From the NCBI RefSeq assembly GCF_000424665.1, contig NZ_KE384223.1:71376-135375 (forward strand): a DNA stretch of 64,000 bases. Reading direction: 5' to 3'. Below are positions 43,682-52,388 of this stretch, piece after piece. A program made the position numbers and the translations under genes. Below the pieces are notes generated by a model, which saw only the letters and a program-made list of their open reading frames with translations, ran no database searches and was not told the origin of the DNA. The DNA comes from Salinimicrobium terrae DSM 17865. GTDB lineage: Bacteria; Bacteroidota; Bacteroidia; Flavobacteriales; Flavobacteriaceae. The first letter of the stretch is position 1, and every line of letters starts with the position of its first letter.

Positions 43682-44404
43682 ATGAAAAGTTTATTTAAAA
43701 AATCCATGTTATTCATCGTTGGCTTAAGTGTGGTTTCCTGTGTGGAAAACTCGAAGCCCAACTACCAGTACATGCCAAATATGCATGAAACTGTAAGCTA
43801 TGAGCCATATGGAGCATACGATGTCTTTGTTGATGAGCAGGAGGCTAAGCTTCCGGTAGAAGGAACAGTGTCGAGAGGCTGGAGACCTTTTCCCTACGAA
43901 CATTCTCCTGAAGGGTTTGCTGCAGCCAAAACAGAATTAACCAATCCTCTTCCATATACAGAAGAAACTCTAGCTGCTGGTAAAGCGCTATATACTATTT
44001 ACTGTGCTTTGTGTCATGGTGACTCAGGAGATGGAAAAGGAATTTTAGTTGAAAGGGAAAAAATATTAGGTATACCCAGTTATGATGATGTAGGTAGAGC
44101 GATTACAGAGGGTAGCGTTTACTATGTACAATATTACGGTTTAAACGCAATGGGATCCTATGCCTCGCAAACATCCATTGAAGAGCGATGGGCTATTACC
44201 CACTATGTGATGACCCTTAAAGATGAACTTGAAGGAAGTCCTGCCCGTGAATTTGAGATTCCAGAAGGAGCAGAAGCTGGAGTTGAAGCTGAAGGAGAAA
44301 ATGGTGAAGATGAAAACCTTATGCCGCCGGTAAATGCCGAACAGCCCATGGAAGTGAAGGAAGATGACACAGATGAAGGACCAGTTGAAGAAATCGAAGA
44401 ATAA
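43682..44404 (+). CDS. actE: Alternative complex III subunit E, lipoprotein cytochrome c
   Basis: A 240-residue monohaem cytochrome c. The N-terminus is a lipoprotein signal with VVSC (C20), so it is membrane-anchored by lipid. The haem site is CALCH (about residues 104-108), with the distal region GLNAMGSYA supplying the methionine ligand. The last 50 residues are a strongly acidic tail (EGENGEDENLMP, DDTDEGPVEEIEE) that could dock a basic electron-transfer partner. It starts 5 bp after actD. Confidence 0.94.
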   Translation: MKSLFKKSMLFIVGLSVVSCVENSKPNYQYMPNMHETVSYEPYGAYDVFVDEQEAKLPVEGTVSRGWRPFPYEHSPEGFAAAKTELTNPLPYTEETLAAGKALYTIYCALCHGDSGDGKGILVEREKILGIPSYDDVGRAITEGSVYYVQYYGLNAMGSYASQTSIEERWAITHYVMTLKDELEGSPAREFEIPEGAEAGVEAEGENGEDENLMPPVNAEQPMEVKEDDTDEGPVEEIEE

Positions 44405-44427
44405 CAGCCCACTAGATAATATAAAAT

Positions 44428-45822
44428 ATGTACACGCTATCCAGTAAATTAAAAATATTTTCTATAGTACTTATGGTAGTAGGTCTTCTGGGCCTTGTCT
44501 ACGGGTTTATTGCCGCGCCTTCTACTATTGAAGAAGTAAGAGAATTTGTAGCATCTCATGATGAACCTCATGAAGCCATGGAAATGCCTCTTCCTGGTCA
44601 AACAGAGGATGAACTGGAAGACGATGCAGAGGGATTTGACTTTGTCCCCTCAGAGCACCAGGTAATTACCGAGCGTATGGATGAGGAATCCCATACCATG
44701 GCAGAAGATGCCGAACTTGTCCACCTTGAGCATGTTTTACATCAGCTACAGAACAAGCCTTGGGCTGCAGTATACGTTGCTGCTTTCTTTTTCTTCATGA
44801 TTGCTCTTGGAACCCTTGCTTTTTATGCCGTACAATACGCTGCCCAGGCAGGTTGGTCTCCGGTTCTTTTTAGGGTAATGGAAGGCATTACTGCTTATCT
44901 GCTTCCGGGAAGTATCATAATTTTTATATTTCTTGCACTTTCCGGCTTACACTTAAACCATCTTTTTGTTTGGATGGATCCCGAAGTAGTTGAACATGAT
45001 GAGATCATTCGGAACAAGAGCGGTTATTTGAATGTCCCCTTTTTCCTTATTAGAGCTGCGATCTACATTGCAGGATGGAATATCTTCAGATATTTTATGA
45101 GAAGAAATTCATTAAAACAGGACGAGGCAACAGATATTAGATGGTACAAGAAAAACTTTAAGCTTTCAGCAGGATTTCTTGTATTCTTTATCGTCACCGA
45201 ATCTATGATGTCCTGGGACTGGATCATGAGTCTTGACCCACACTGGTTTAGTACGCTTTTTGGATGGTATGTTTTCTCAAGTATGTTTGTGACGGCTGTT
45301 ACAGTAATTGCTATGGTAACTATTTATCTTAAATCAAGGGATTACCTGCCATTTGTTAACAATAGCCATATCCATGATCTTGCAAAATTCATGTTTGGAC
45401 TTAGTATTTTTTGGGCCTATTTATGGTTCTCTCAGTTCATGTTGATCTGGTATGCCAACATTCCTGAGGAGGTTACTTACTACGTCGCGAGAATAGAAGA
45501 TTACCAGCTGGTATTCTTTGGAATGGTAGTTCTTAATCTTATCTTCCCGCTTTTACTGTTAATGAACAGTGACTTTAAGCGTGTAAATTATTTTGTGGTG
45601 ATGACAGGAATTATAATTCTTTTAGGTCACTATCTTGATATTTATGTGATGATCATGCCCGCTACGGTTGGAGAATCATGGTTCATTGGGATACCAGAAC
45701 TTAGTGCGCTGGCATTCTTTGGAGGATTGTTTATTTTTGTAGTTTTCAATTCGCTCTCAAAAGTACCGTTACTGGCCAAAGGAAATCCTTTTATAAAAGA
45801 AAGTGAGCATTATCATTATTAA
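44428..45822 (+). CDS. actF: Alternative complex III subunit F (quinol:cytochrome c oxidoreductase membrane subunit)
   Basis: A 464-residue membrane protein with about ten helices and a soluble acidic insertion near residues 32-92 (EMPLPGQTEDELEDD). Sequence runs such as HLNHLFVWMDPE and SMMSWDWIMSLDPHWFSTLFGWY match the ActF family, a partial homologue of ActC that may form a second quinol or proton path. It follows actE by 23 bp and precedes coxB by 26 bp in the same operon. Confidence 0.93.
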   Translation: MYTLSSKLKIFSIVLMVVGLLGLVYGFIAAPSTIEEVREFVASHDEPHEAMEMPLPGQTEDELEDDAEGFDFVPSEHQVITERMDEESHTMAEDAELVHLEHVLHQLQNKPWAAVYVAAFFFFMIALGTLAFYAVQYAAQAGWSPVLFRVMEGITAYLLPGSIIIFIFLALSGLHLNHLFVWMDPEVVEHDEIIRNKSGYLNVPFFLIRAAIYIAGWNIFRYFMRRNSLKQDEATDIRWYKKNFKLSAGFLVFFIVTESMMSWDWIMSLDPHWFSTLFGWYVFSSMFVTAVTVIAMVTIYLKSRDYLPFVNNSHIHDLAKFMFGLSIFWAYLWFSQFMLIWYANIPEEVTYYVARIEDYQLVFFGMVVLNLIFPLLLLMNSDFKRVNYFVVMTGIIILLGHYLDIYVMIMPATVGESWFIGIPELSALAFFGGLFIFVVFNSLSKVPLLAKGNPFIKESEHYHY

Positions 45823-45848
45823 AAGATTGTTTAAAGAGAAATTATAAA

Positions 45849-46976
45849 ATGACAGTATTTTTAATCATAATAGTAGTAGCATTATTTGCGATAACTGTTT
45901 GGCAGCTTACAAGGATCTTCCAGTTATCCAGGAACACTAATACCCTGGACTCTTCGCAGATAGCAAATGACAAGGATAACAAGACTCAGGGAAACCTGAT
46001 GCTCGCCTTTGGGATCGCTTTTTATATTTTCATGCTTTACAACTTCTGGAGTTTTGGAGACCGAGCACTTCCTGCTGCTTCTTCAGAGCACGGTGAAGAG
46101 TATGATAACCTGCTTTTGATCACTATGGCCGTAATTATGTTTGTACAGGTCATCACCCAGGGTCTGCTGCACTACTTTGCCTTTAAATACAAAGGGAAGA
46201 AGGGGCAGAAAGCACTTTTCTTCGCAGATAATGATAAGCTGGAATTTGTATGGACAATTATTCCTGTGATAGTGCTCGCTGGATTGATCATCTACGGATT
46301 ATTTACCTGGAGTGATATAATGGACATAGATGAAGAAGATGATCCAATTGTAGTAGAACTCTACGCTAAACAGTTTAGCTGGATTGCCCGCTACGCAGGA
46401 AAAGACAATGTACTGGGAAAAGCGAACGTAAGGTTTATTGAACCAAGTAACCCTTTAGGAATTGACAATAGTGACCCTTACGCCCTTGATGACGTCGTAA
46501 CTGCAGAAATCCATCTGCCTGTAGACAGGCCGGTACTATTTAAAATGAGATCGCAGGATGTACTTCACTCTGCATATTTTCCTCATTTTAGAGCTCAAAT
46601 GAACGTTGTTCCGGGAATGATTACTCAATTTGCGTTTACACCCACTGTAACAACAGATGCTATCAACGAGACTGAATATATGAGGGATAAAGTTGCCAGG
46701 ATAAACGAAATACGAAGAGAAAAAAATGAGGAATTGGTCGCCCTCGGGGAAGAGCCGTTGACAGATTATGATAACTTCGAGTACTACCTGTTGTGTAATA
46801 AGATTTGTGGGGTAGCGCACTACAACATGCAGATGAAGGTAGTCGTGGAAACCGAAGAAGAGTTCAATGTCTGGATGGCAGAACAAGAGGAATATTCCGA
46901 GACTCTTGGTGATTTGATTGGTGCAAAAAAGGATCGGAAAAGTACAGGAGAGGAACTTGCACAGGTAGAAAATTAA
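45849..46976 (+). CDS. coxB: Cytochrome c oxidase subunit II
   Basis: A 375-residue subunit with three predicted membrane segments (residues 2-20, 52-70 and 84-102 region, plus the helix near 137-157) and a periplasmic CuA domain. CuA ligands: His in QDVLHSAYFP, then C316, C320, H324 and M327 in CNKICGVAHYNM. The residue between the cysteines that is usually Glu (CSEIC) is Lys here; only its backbone carbonyl binds copper, so the site should still form. There is no fused cytochrome c. It passes electrons to CoxA. Subunit III is not encoded in the window. Confidence 0.95.
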   Translation: MTVFLIIIVVALFAITVWQLTRIFQLSRNTNTLDSSQIANDKDNKTQGNLMLAFGIAFYIFMLYNFWSFGDRALPAASSEHGEEYDNLLLITMAVIMFVQVITQGLLHYFAFKYKGKKGQKALFFADNDKLEFVWTIIPVIVLAGLIIYGLFTWSDIMDIDEEDDPIVVELYAKQFSWIARYAGKDNVLGKANVRFIEPSNPLGIDNSDPYALDDVVTAEIHLPVDRPVLFKMRSQDVLHSAYFPHFRAQMNVVPGMITQFAFTPTVTTDAINETEYMRDKVARINEIRREKNEELVALGEEPLTDYDNFEYYLLCNKICGVAHYNMQMKVVVETEEEFNVWMAEQEEYSETLGDLIGAKKDRKSTGEELAQVEN

Positions 46977-46996
46977 TTAAGTAAGAATAAAGAAAT

Positions 46997-48814
46997 ATGT
47001 CAGCAGTAGGACACGTACCGGTTAATGAACATCCACATGATGATCACCATCATGAAGGTAATTTCTTTACGAAGTATATATTCAGCATGGACCATAAAGT
47101 TATTGCAAAGCAATACCTTTTTACGGCACTTTTCATGGGGATCATTGGGATTGCGATGTCAATCTTCTTCCGTATGCAGCTTGCCTGGCCGAGCGAATCA
47201 TTTAAAATTTTTGAAATTTTCCTTGGAAAATGGGCTCCCGGAGGAGTAATGAGCCAGGAAGTTTATCTGGCGCTAGTTACTATTCATGGTACCATCATGG
47301 TTTTCTTTGTTCTTACACAGGGATTAAGTGGTACTTTTAGTAACCTGTTAATCCCGCTCCAGATTGGAGCACGGGATATGGCTTCAGGATTTATGAACAT
47401 GCTTTCTTACTGGTTGTTCTTCCTTTCCTGCATCATAATGCTCAGTTCCCTTTTTGTTGAGTCGGGGGCTGCTTCTGCAGGTTGGACAATTTACCCGCCG
47501 TTAAGTGCCCTTCCACAGGCTATAGGTGGTTCAGGACTCGGTATGACCCTGTGGCTGGTCTCAATGGCAATATTTATCGCTTCCTCACTTCTTGGGTCCT
47601 TAAATTACATTGTAACAGTCATCAACCTTAGAACTAAAGGTTTATCGATGACCCGTTTGCCTTTAACCATTTGGGCTCTTTTTGTTACAGCAATCATTGG
47701 GGTAGTATCCTTTCCGGTTCTTTTGTCGGCTGCTTTGATGCTTATAATGGATAGGAGCTTTGGAACTTCCTTCTTCCTTAGTGATATTTACATTGGAGGA
47801 GAAGTGCTGCACTACCAGGGTGGTTCGCCAATCCTGTTTGAGCACCTTTTCTGGTTCCTTGGACACCCTGAGGTTTATATCGTAATTCTTCCTGCCATGG
47901 GTATCGCATCAGAGATTCTGGCAACAAACTCGAGAAAACCTATTTTTGGATACCGTGCCATGATCGCCTCCATTTTGGGAATTGCATTTCTTTCAACAAT
48001 TGTTTGGGGGCACCACATGTTCGTATCGGGAATGAACCCGTTCCTGGGTTCGGTGTTTACCTTTACTACATTATTAATTGCAATTCCTTCCGCAGTAAAA
48101 GCATTTAACTGGATCACGACTATTTGGAAAGGTAACCTGCAAATGAACCCTTCCATGTTGTTCTCTATTGGATTTGTATCTACCTTCATTACAGGAGGTT
48201 TAACAGGACTGGTTCTTGGAGACAGTACCCTCGATATTAACGTTCACGATACGTATTTCGTTGTAGCTCACTTCCACCTGGTGATGGGTATCTCTGCTCT
48301 TTATGGAATGTTTGCCGGAATCTATCACTGGTTCCCAAAGATGTTCGGACGAATGATGAATAAGAACCTGGGTTATATTCACTTCTGGATTACCATTATT
48401 GGTGCTTATGGGGTATTTTTCCCGATGCACTTTGTGGGAATGGCCGGTCTACCGCGTAGATATTACGATAACACTGCTTTCCCTTACTTTGATGACCTTT
48501 TGGAAATAAATGTCTTGATCACCATTTTTGCTATTATAACTGCACTGGTACAACTTGTATTCCTTTATAACTTTATACACTCTATTATTGCAGGAAAAAA
48601 GGCAACAGCAAACCCTTGGAATTCAAATTCCCTTGAGTGGACTACGCCTGTAGAGCCTATTCACGGTAACTGGCCGGGAGAGATCCCACACGTTTATCGC
48701 TGGCCTTATGACTACAGTAAAACAAATGAGAAAGGGGAGTACGTCATTGCAGGACAGGACTACGCGCCGCAGAATGTTCCTTTGCAGGAAGGAGAAGAAG
48801 AGCTTAACCATTAG
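46997..48814 (+). CDS. coxA: Cytochrome c oxidase subunit I
   Basis: A 605-residue haem-copper oxidase catalytic subunit that reduces oxygen to water and pumps protons. Twelve helices are expected; ligands visible are TIHGTIMVFF (haem a), WFLGHPEVYI (CuB histidine and the cross-linked tyrosine; the glutamate of the D-channel), WGHHMFVSG (CuB), and HDTYFVVAHFHLVMG (haem a3 and a). This is the A1-type pattern. A histidine-rich N-terminus (EHPHDDHHHEG, residues 10-20) may bind metal. Last gene of the operon, ended by a terminator at 48837. Confidence 0.97.
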   Translation: MSAVGHVPVNEHPHDDHHHEGNFFTKYIFSMDHKVIAKQYLFTALFMGIIGIAMSIFFRMQLAWPSESFKIFEIFLGKWAPGGVMSQEVYLALVTIHGTIMVFFVLTQGLSGTFSNLLIPLQIGARDMASGFMNMLSYWLFFLSCIIMLSSLFVESGAASAGWTIYPPLSALPQAIGGSGLGMTLWLVSMAIFIASSLLGSLNYIVTVINLRTKGLSMTRLPLTIWALFVTAIIGVVSFPVLLSAALMLIMDRSFGTSFFLSDIYIGGEVLHYQGGSPILFEHLFWFLGHPEVYIVILPAMGIASEILATNSRKPIFGYRAMIASILGIAFLSTIVWGHHMFVSGMNPFLGSVFTFTTLLIAIPSAVKAFNWITTIWKGNLQMNPSMLFSIGFVSTFITGGLTGLVLGDSTLDINVHDTYFVVAHFHLVMGISALYGMFAGIYHWFPKMFGRMMNKNLGYIHFWITIIGAYGVFFPMHFVGMAGLPRRYYDNTAFPYFDDLLEINVLITIFAIITALVQLVFLYNFIHSIIAGKKATANPWNSNSLEWTTPVEPIHGNWPGEIPHVYRWPYDYSKTNEKGEYVIAGQDYAPQNVPLQEGEEELNH

Positions 48815-48836
48815 GTCTTTTTAAACGCAACAGTAT

Positions 48837-48872
48837 AAAGCCTTTTCATCCACATGAAAAGGCTTTTTCTTT
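48837..48872 (+). terminator. Terminator of the act-cox operon
   Basis: AAAGCCTTTTCAT and ATGAAAAGGCTTT form a perfect 13-bp stem with loop CCAC (48837-48866), followed by a T-rich tail that runs into the ruvB -7 element. Confidence 0.9.
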
Positions 48873-48880
48873 TATCTTTG
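48873..48880 (+). promoter_or_regulatory. -7 element of ruvB
   Basis: TATCTTTG matches TAnnTTTG exactly, 18 bp before the ATG. It directly abuts the terminator hairpin of the preceding operon, so the hairpin covers the -33 region. Confidence 0.65.
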
Positions 48881-48898
48881 TTTCTTTAATATCTTTTT

Positions 48899-49921
48899 AT
48901 GAATGAAAACCTTGATCCCTCCGGCGAAAATTTTTCTTCGGAAGAACTGGATATCGAGAGAGCTTTAAGGCCTCTCGAATTTGATGATTTTGCAGGTCAG
49001 GATCAGGTATTGGACAACCTCAAAGTTTTTGTGGAAGCTGCCAATCAAAGAGGAGAGGCGCTTGATCATACACTTTTCCATGGGCCACCCGGGCTTGGAA
49101 AAACTACTTTAGCTCATATTCTGGCTAACGAACTTAATGTTGGGATAAAAGTAACTTCCGGTCCTGTTCTGGATAAACCCGGAGATCTTGCCGGGTTACT
49201 GACTAACCTGGACGAAAGGGATGTGCTGTTTATAGATGAGATCCACCGCCTGAGTGCTGTTGTAGAAGAATATCTTTATTCGGCTATGGAAGATTATAAG
49301 ATTGATATTATGATCGAGACGGGGCCTAATGCCCGATCGGTCCAGATCAACCTGAATCCCTTCACCCTTATCGGAGCCACTACCCGCAGCGGATTGCTTA
49401 CAGCTCCCATGCGCGCCCGCTTCGGGATTTCCAGCCGACTCGAATATTACACTACCGAATTACTTTCCGATATTGTTCAGCGAAGTGCACAGATCCTCAA
49501 GGTGCCTATCACTATGGAAGCAGCTATTGAGATCGCCGGACGCAGTCGGGGTACCCCGCGTATTGCAAATGCACTTTTAAGACGGGTGCGTGATTTTGCA
49601 CAGATCAAAGGCAACGGGAAGATTGATATCGAAATTGCAAAATATAGTCTTAAAGCATTGAATGTCGACGCCCATGGCTTGGATGAAATGGATAATAAGA
49701 TTCTTACCACGATCATAGACAAATTCAAAGGCGGACCTGTGGGCATCACTACCCTTGCCACTGCCGTTAGTGAAAGTGCAGAGACCATTGAAGAAGTATA
49801 TGAGCCATTTTTGATCCAACAAGGATTTATCCAAAGAACTCCCCGCGGCCGGGAAGTGACCGAAGCTGCCTACAAACACCTTGGAAGGGTGAGGGGTGGA
49901 ATTCAAGGAGGTCTATTTTAA
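48899..49921 (+). CDS. ruvB: Holliday junction branch migration ATPase RuvB
   Basis: A 340-residue AAA+ motor that, with RuvA, moves Holliday junctions during recombination repair. Walker [12 protein letters not shown] (near residue 64), Walker [11 protein letters not shown] (near 109), sensor GATTRSGLL and the C-terminal winged helix ([18 protein letters not shown]) are all present. Length is normal. Unlike in many bacteria it is not beside ruvA, which is 13.8 kb away at 62717. Own promoter at 48873. Confidence 0.98.
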   Translation: MNENLDPSGENFSSEELDIERALRPLEFDDFAGQDQVLDNLKVFVEAANQRGEALDHTLFHGPPGLGKTTLAHILANELNVGIKVTSGPVLDKPGDLAGLLTNLDERDVLFIDEIHRLSAVVEEYLYSAMEDYKIDIMIETGPNARSVQINLNPFTLIGATTRSGLLTAPMRARFGISSRLEYYTTELLSDIVQRSAQILKVPITMEAAIEIAGRSRGTPRIANALLRRVRDFAQIKGNGKIDIEIAKYSLKALNVDAHGLDEMDNKILTTIIDKFKGGPVGITTLATAVSESAETIEEVYEPFLIQQGFIQRTPRGREVTEAAYKHLGRVRGGIQGGLF

Positions 49922-49931
49922 ATCGGAAGTC

Positions 49932-49964
49932 AGACCTCACAGGTTTTAAAATCCTGTGAGGTCT
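49932..49964. repeat. Palindrome AGACCTCACAGG / CCTGTGAGGTCT
   Basis: A perfect 12-bp inverted repeat with a 9-base AT loop just after ruvB. No T run follows, so it is not a classical terminator, though it may end or stabilise the ruvB transcript. This palindrome resembles interspersed repeats common in flavobacterial genomes. Confidence 0.6.
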
Positions 49965-49983
49965 TAAAACACAGAAGGTAACC

Positions 49984-51330
49984 ATGAAAGAAGAGAGTGA
50001 CATAAAGTCAAAAAAGGTGCCTGCAGTTCCGGCCTGGGAATTTTACAAAAATTCTCTTCGCATCCTTGAGAATCCCCTGATCTTTCACCGGAAGAAATTT
50101 GAAAAACTAGGAGACACCTTCAGGTTAAAAATTGGTCCCGGTAGCTCTGTTATCTTCTCCCGAAATGCTGCTTTTGCCCAATATGCCCTTCAGAAAAACC
50201 ATAAAAACTTCTCCAAGACCCCCATCCAAACGCAGGATATGGCAAAATATCTGGGAAAGGGTTTGTTAACATCTGAAGGGGAACACTGGAAAAAACAACG
50301 CAAGCTCATCCAGCCAGCCTTCCATAAAAAGCAACTGGTACTTTTATTAAGTAGCATTAAAGCCGCTATATCAACAGAGCTGAATAAAATAGAAACCGGA
50401 AAAACTGTGGACATTTTTCCGGTGTTTAATGATCTGGCATTCCAGACGGTAGTAAAATCCCTTTTCAGCAGTGCGGTGGGGCAGAAGGAGATCAACCGGC
50501 TACAGCATATTACAGAAGCTGCACAGAAAATGCTGGTGAAGGAATTGAGGCAACCATATCTTGGCTGGTGGTTCAGCCTGTCGGGAAAAATTAAAGAGCA
50601 TACAGACCTTACAGATGAAGCCAGGGATATCCTTAGGGAACTCATCAATGAGAGGAGAAATTCGGGAGAAAAACAGGATGACCTCCTGGATATGCTGCTG
50701 GATGCAAGATATGACGATGGCAGCAGCATGGAGAATGAGCAGCTTATAGATGAAATTCTTATTCTTTTCACTGCAGGCCATGAAACAACCTCCAATGCTC
50801 TTACTTTTACCGCTCAACTTCTCGCAAGACATCCGCAGGCACAGGAAAAGATCCTGGAGGAGGTGAAAAACGCGAATGGGGAAACTACATCTCTTGCTGA
50901 ATTCATTCAATCCTGTACTTATACCAAAATGGTTATTGAAGAATCGATGAGGCTATATCCTCCTGTCTATTTTATTGACCGGCTGAATAATGAAAAGGAT
51001 GTTTTTGACGGGTTGGAAATTCCGAAAGGTTCCACTTTACTTTTTTCTATGTATGAGATCCACCGGCACAGAGATTTTTGGGAAAACCCTGAGGAATTCA
51101 AACCGGAGAGATTTACAGATCCTAAAAAATATTCTTCCTGTTATTATCCCTTTGGAGCCGGCCCAAGGATGTGTATTGGAAATAACTTTGCTATGTACGA
51201 GATGATTCTGACAGTGGCCGAACTGGTGGAGCGTTATGAAATTTCCTCCTCCTCCGCCCCTATACAAATTAGGCCATTGATCTCACTCAAACCTGAAAAT
51301 TCAATTTTGGAGTTTAAGCTTCGGAAGTAA
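49984..51330 (+). CDS. Cytochrome P450
   Basis: A 448-residue soluble P450 monooxygenase. The oxygen-activation helix AGHETTSN (near residue 264), the ExxR pair in EESMRLYPP (near 320) and the haem-binding loop [10 protein letters not shown] with C397 as thiolate ligand are complete. There is no fused reductase and no ferredoxin in the neighbourhood, so redox partners come from elsewhere. Substrate unknown; sequence style (PxxF, long I-helix) is closer to CYP102/CYP4-like fatty-acid or terpenoid hydroxylases than to camphor-type P450s, which is only a guess. It begins 62 bp after ruvB. Confidence 0.95.
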   Translation: MKEESDIKSKKVPAVPAWEFYKNSLRILENPLIFHRKKFEKLGDTFRLKIGPGSSVIFSRNAAFAQYALQKNHKNFSKTPIQTQDMAKYLGKGLLTSEGEHWKKQRKLIQPAFHKKQLVLLLSSIKAAISTELNKIETGKTVDIFPVFNDLAFQTVVKSLFSSAVGQKEINRLQHITEAAQKMLVKELRQPYLGWWFSLSGKIKEHTDLTDEARDILRELINERRNSGEKQDDLLDMLLDARYDDGSSMENEQLIDEILILFTAGHETTSNALTFTAQLLARHPQAQEKILEEVKNANGETTSLAEFIQSCTYTKMVIEESMRLYPPVYFIDRLNNEKDVFDGLEIPKGSTLLFSMYEIHRHRDFWENPEEFKPERFTDPKKYSSCYYPFGAGPRMCIGNNFAMYEMILTVAELVERYEISSSSAPIQIRPLISLKPENSILEFKLRK

Positions 51331-51404
51331 TACCTCTCAAAAATGGTATTTTTGGAACCTCTTGTTTTTTCAGCTTGGGCACAGTAGTTGCAATTATTCG
51401 AACC

Positions 51405-52340
51405 GTGAGTAATTCCTTAGCTACCAGAAATACAGCCCTGATAAAAGCCGAAGCCAAACGCCTCGGATTCCTCTCCTGCGGAATTTCCAAAGCTGAATTT
51501 CTTGAGGAAGAAGCTCCCCGCCTGGAAGAATATCTGCAAAAAGAAAGACACGGAAAAATGTCATTTTTGGAGAACTATTTTGACAAGCGCCTTGACCCAA
51601 CAAAACTCGTTGAAGGTTCAAAAAGTGTAATTTCCCTGCTCCTCAATTACTATCCCGAAGAAGAACAGCGGCAAGATTCCTATAAGATCAGCAAATACGC
51701 TTACGGAACAGATTATCACTTTGTAATAAAGGATAAACTGAAAGGTTTGCTGCAGTTTATGCAGCAGGAAATTGGAGAAGTTGAAGGAAGGGCTTTTGTG
51801 GATTCTGCGCCGGTGATGGACAAAGCCTGGGCTGCAAAAAGCGGATTAGGATGGGTCGGTAAACATACTTTATTGCTGTCAAAGCAGAAAGGCTCCTTCT
51901 TTTTTGTAGCTGAATTGATCGTAGACCTCGAGTTGGAGTACGATCTACCGGCAACAGATCATTGCGGAAGCTGCACCGCCTGTATCGACGCCTGCCCCAC
52001 TCAGGCCATTGTGGAACCATACAAAGTAGATGGCAGCAAATGTATTTCCTACTTCACCATTGAACTTAAGGATGAGTTACCGCAGGAAATGAAAGGTAAA
52101 TTTGAGGATTGGGCTTTTGGATGCGATATTTGCCAGGATGTGTGCCCCTGGAACCGCTTTTCAAAACCTCATAACGAACCTCTATTTAATCCTCACCCCG
52201 AGCTGCTGAGCATGAGCAAAAAAGATTGGGAGGAGATCACTGAAGATACCTTCCGGAAAGTTTTTAAGAAGTCGGCTGTTAAGCGGACCAAATTCAGCGG
52301 TCTCACCCGGAACATTAGGTTTCTTAAAGAGGATTCCTAA
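51405..52340 (+). CDS. queG: Epoxyqueuosine reductase
   Basis: A cobalamin-dependent iron-sulfur enzyme that performs the last step of queuosine synthesis in tRNA. Two ferredoxin-type [4Fe-4S] motifs are present: [12 protein letters not shown] and [10 protein letters not shown]. The N-terminal domain has [20 protein letters not shown], and the signature [23 protein letters not shown] lies mid-protein. The open frame extends back to TTG 51375, but family proteins begin shortly before the AEAKRLGF segment, so I prefer GTG 51405; this start is uncertain. A copy of the recurrent AAAATGnCATTTTTGGAG motif lies within the gene at 51552-51575 and another just before it. Confidence 0.93.
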   Translation: MSNSLATRNTALIKAEAKRLGFLSCGISKAEFLEEEAPRLEEYLQKERHGKMSFLENYFDKRLDPTKLVEGSKSVISLLLNYYPEEEQRQDSYKISKYAYGTDYHFVIKDKLKGLLQFMQQEIGEVEGRAFVDSAPVMDKAWAAKSGLGWVGKHTLLLSKQKGSFFFVAELIVDLELEYDLPATDHCGSCTACIDACPTQAIVEPYKVDGSKCISYFTIELKDELPQEMKGKFEDWAFGCDICQDVCPWNRFSKPHNEPLFNPHPELLSMSKKDWEEITEDTFRKVFKKSAVKRTKFSGLTRNIRFLKEDS

Positions 52341-52388
52341 TCTCTTTCTTTCCGAGAATTCGTAACTTTCTGTTCCAATGGAAGAGTT

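Noticed and set aside
49932-49964. Classical intrinsic terminator after ruvB
   Set aside because: The stem is perfect but no T run follows on either strand; it is listed as a palindromic repeat instead.
50190-50910. Minus-strand frames of 201 and 136 residues inside the P450 gene
   Set aside because: Antisense shadows; the P450 frame holds all catalytic motifs.
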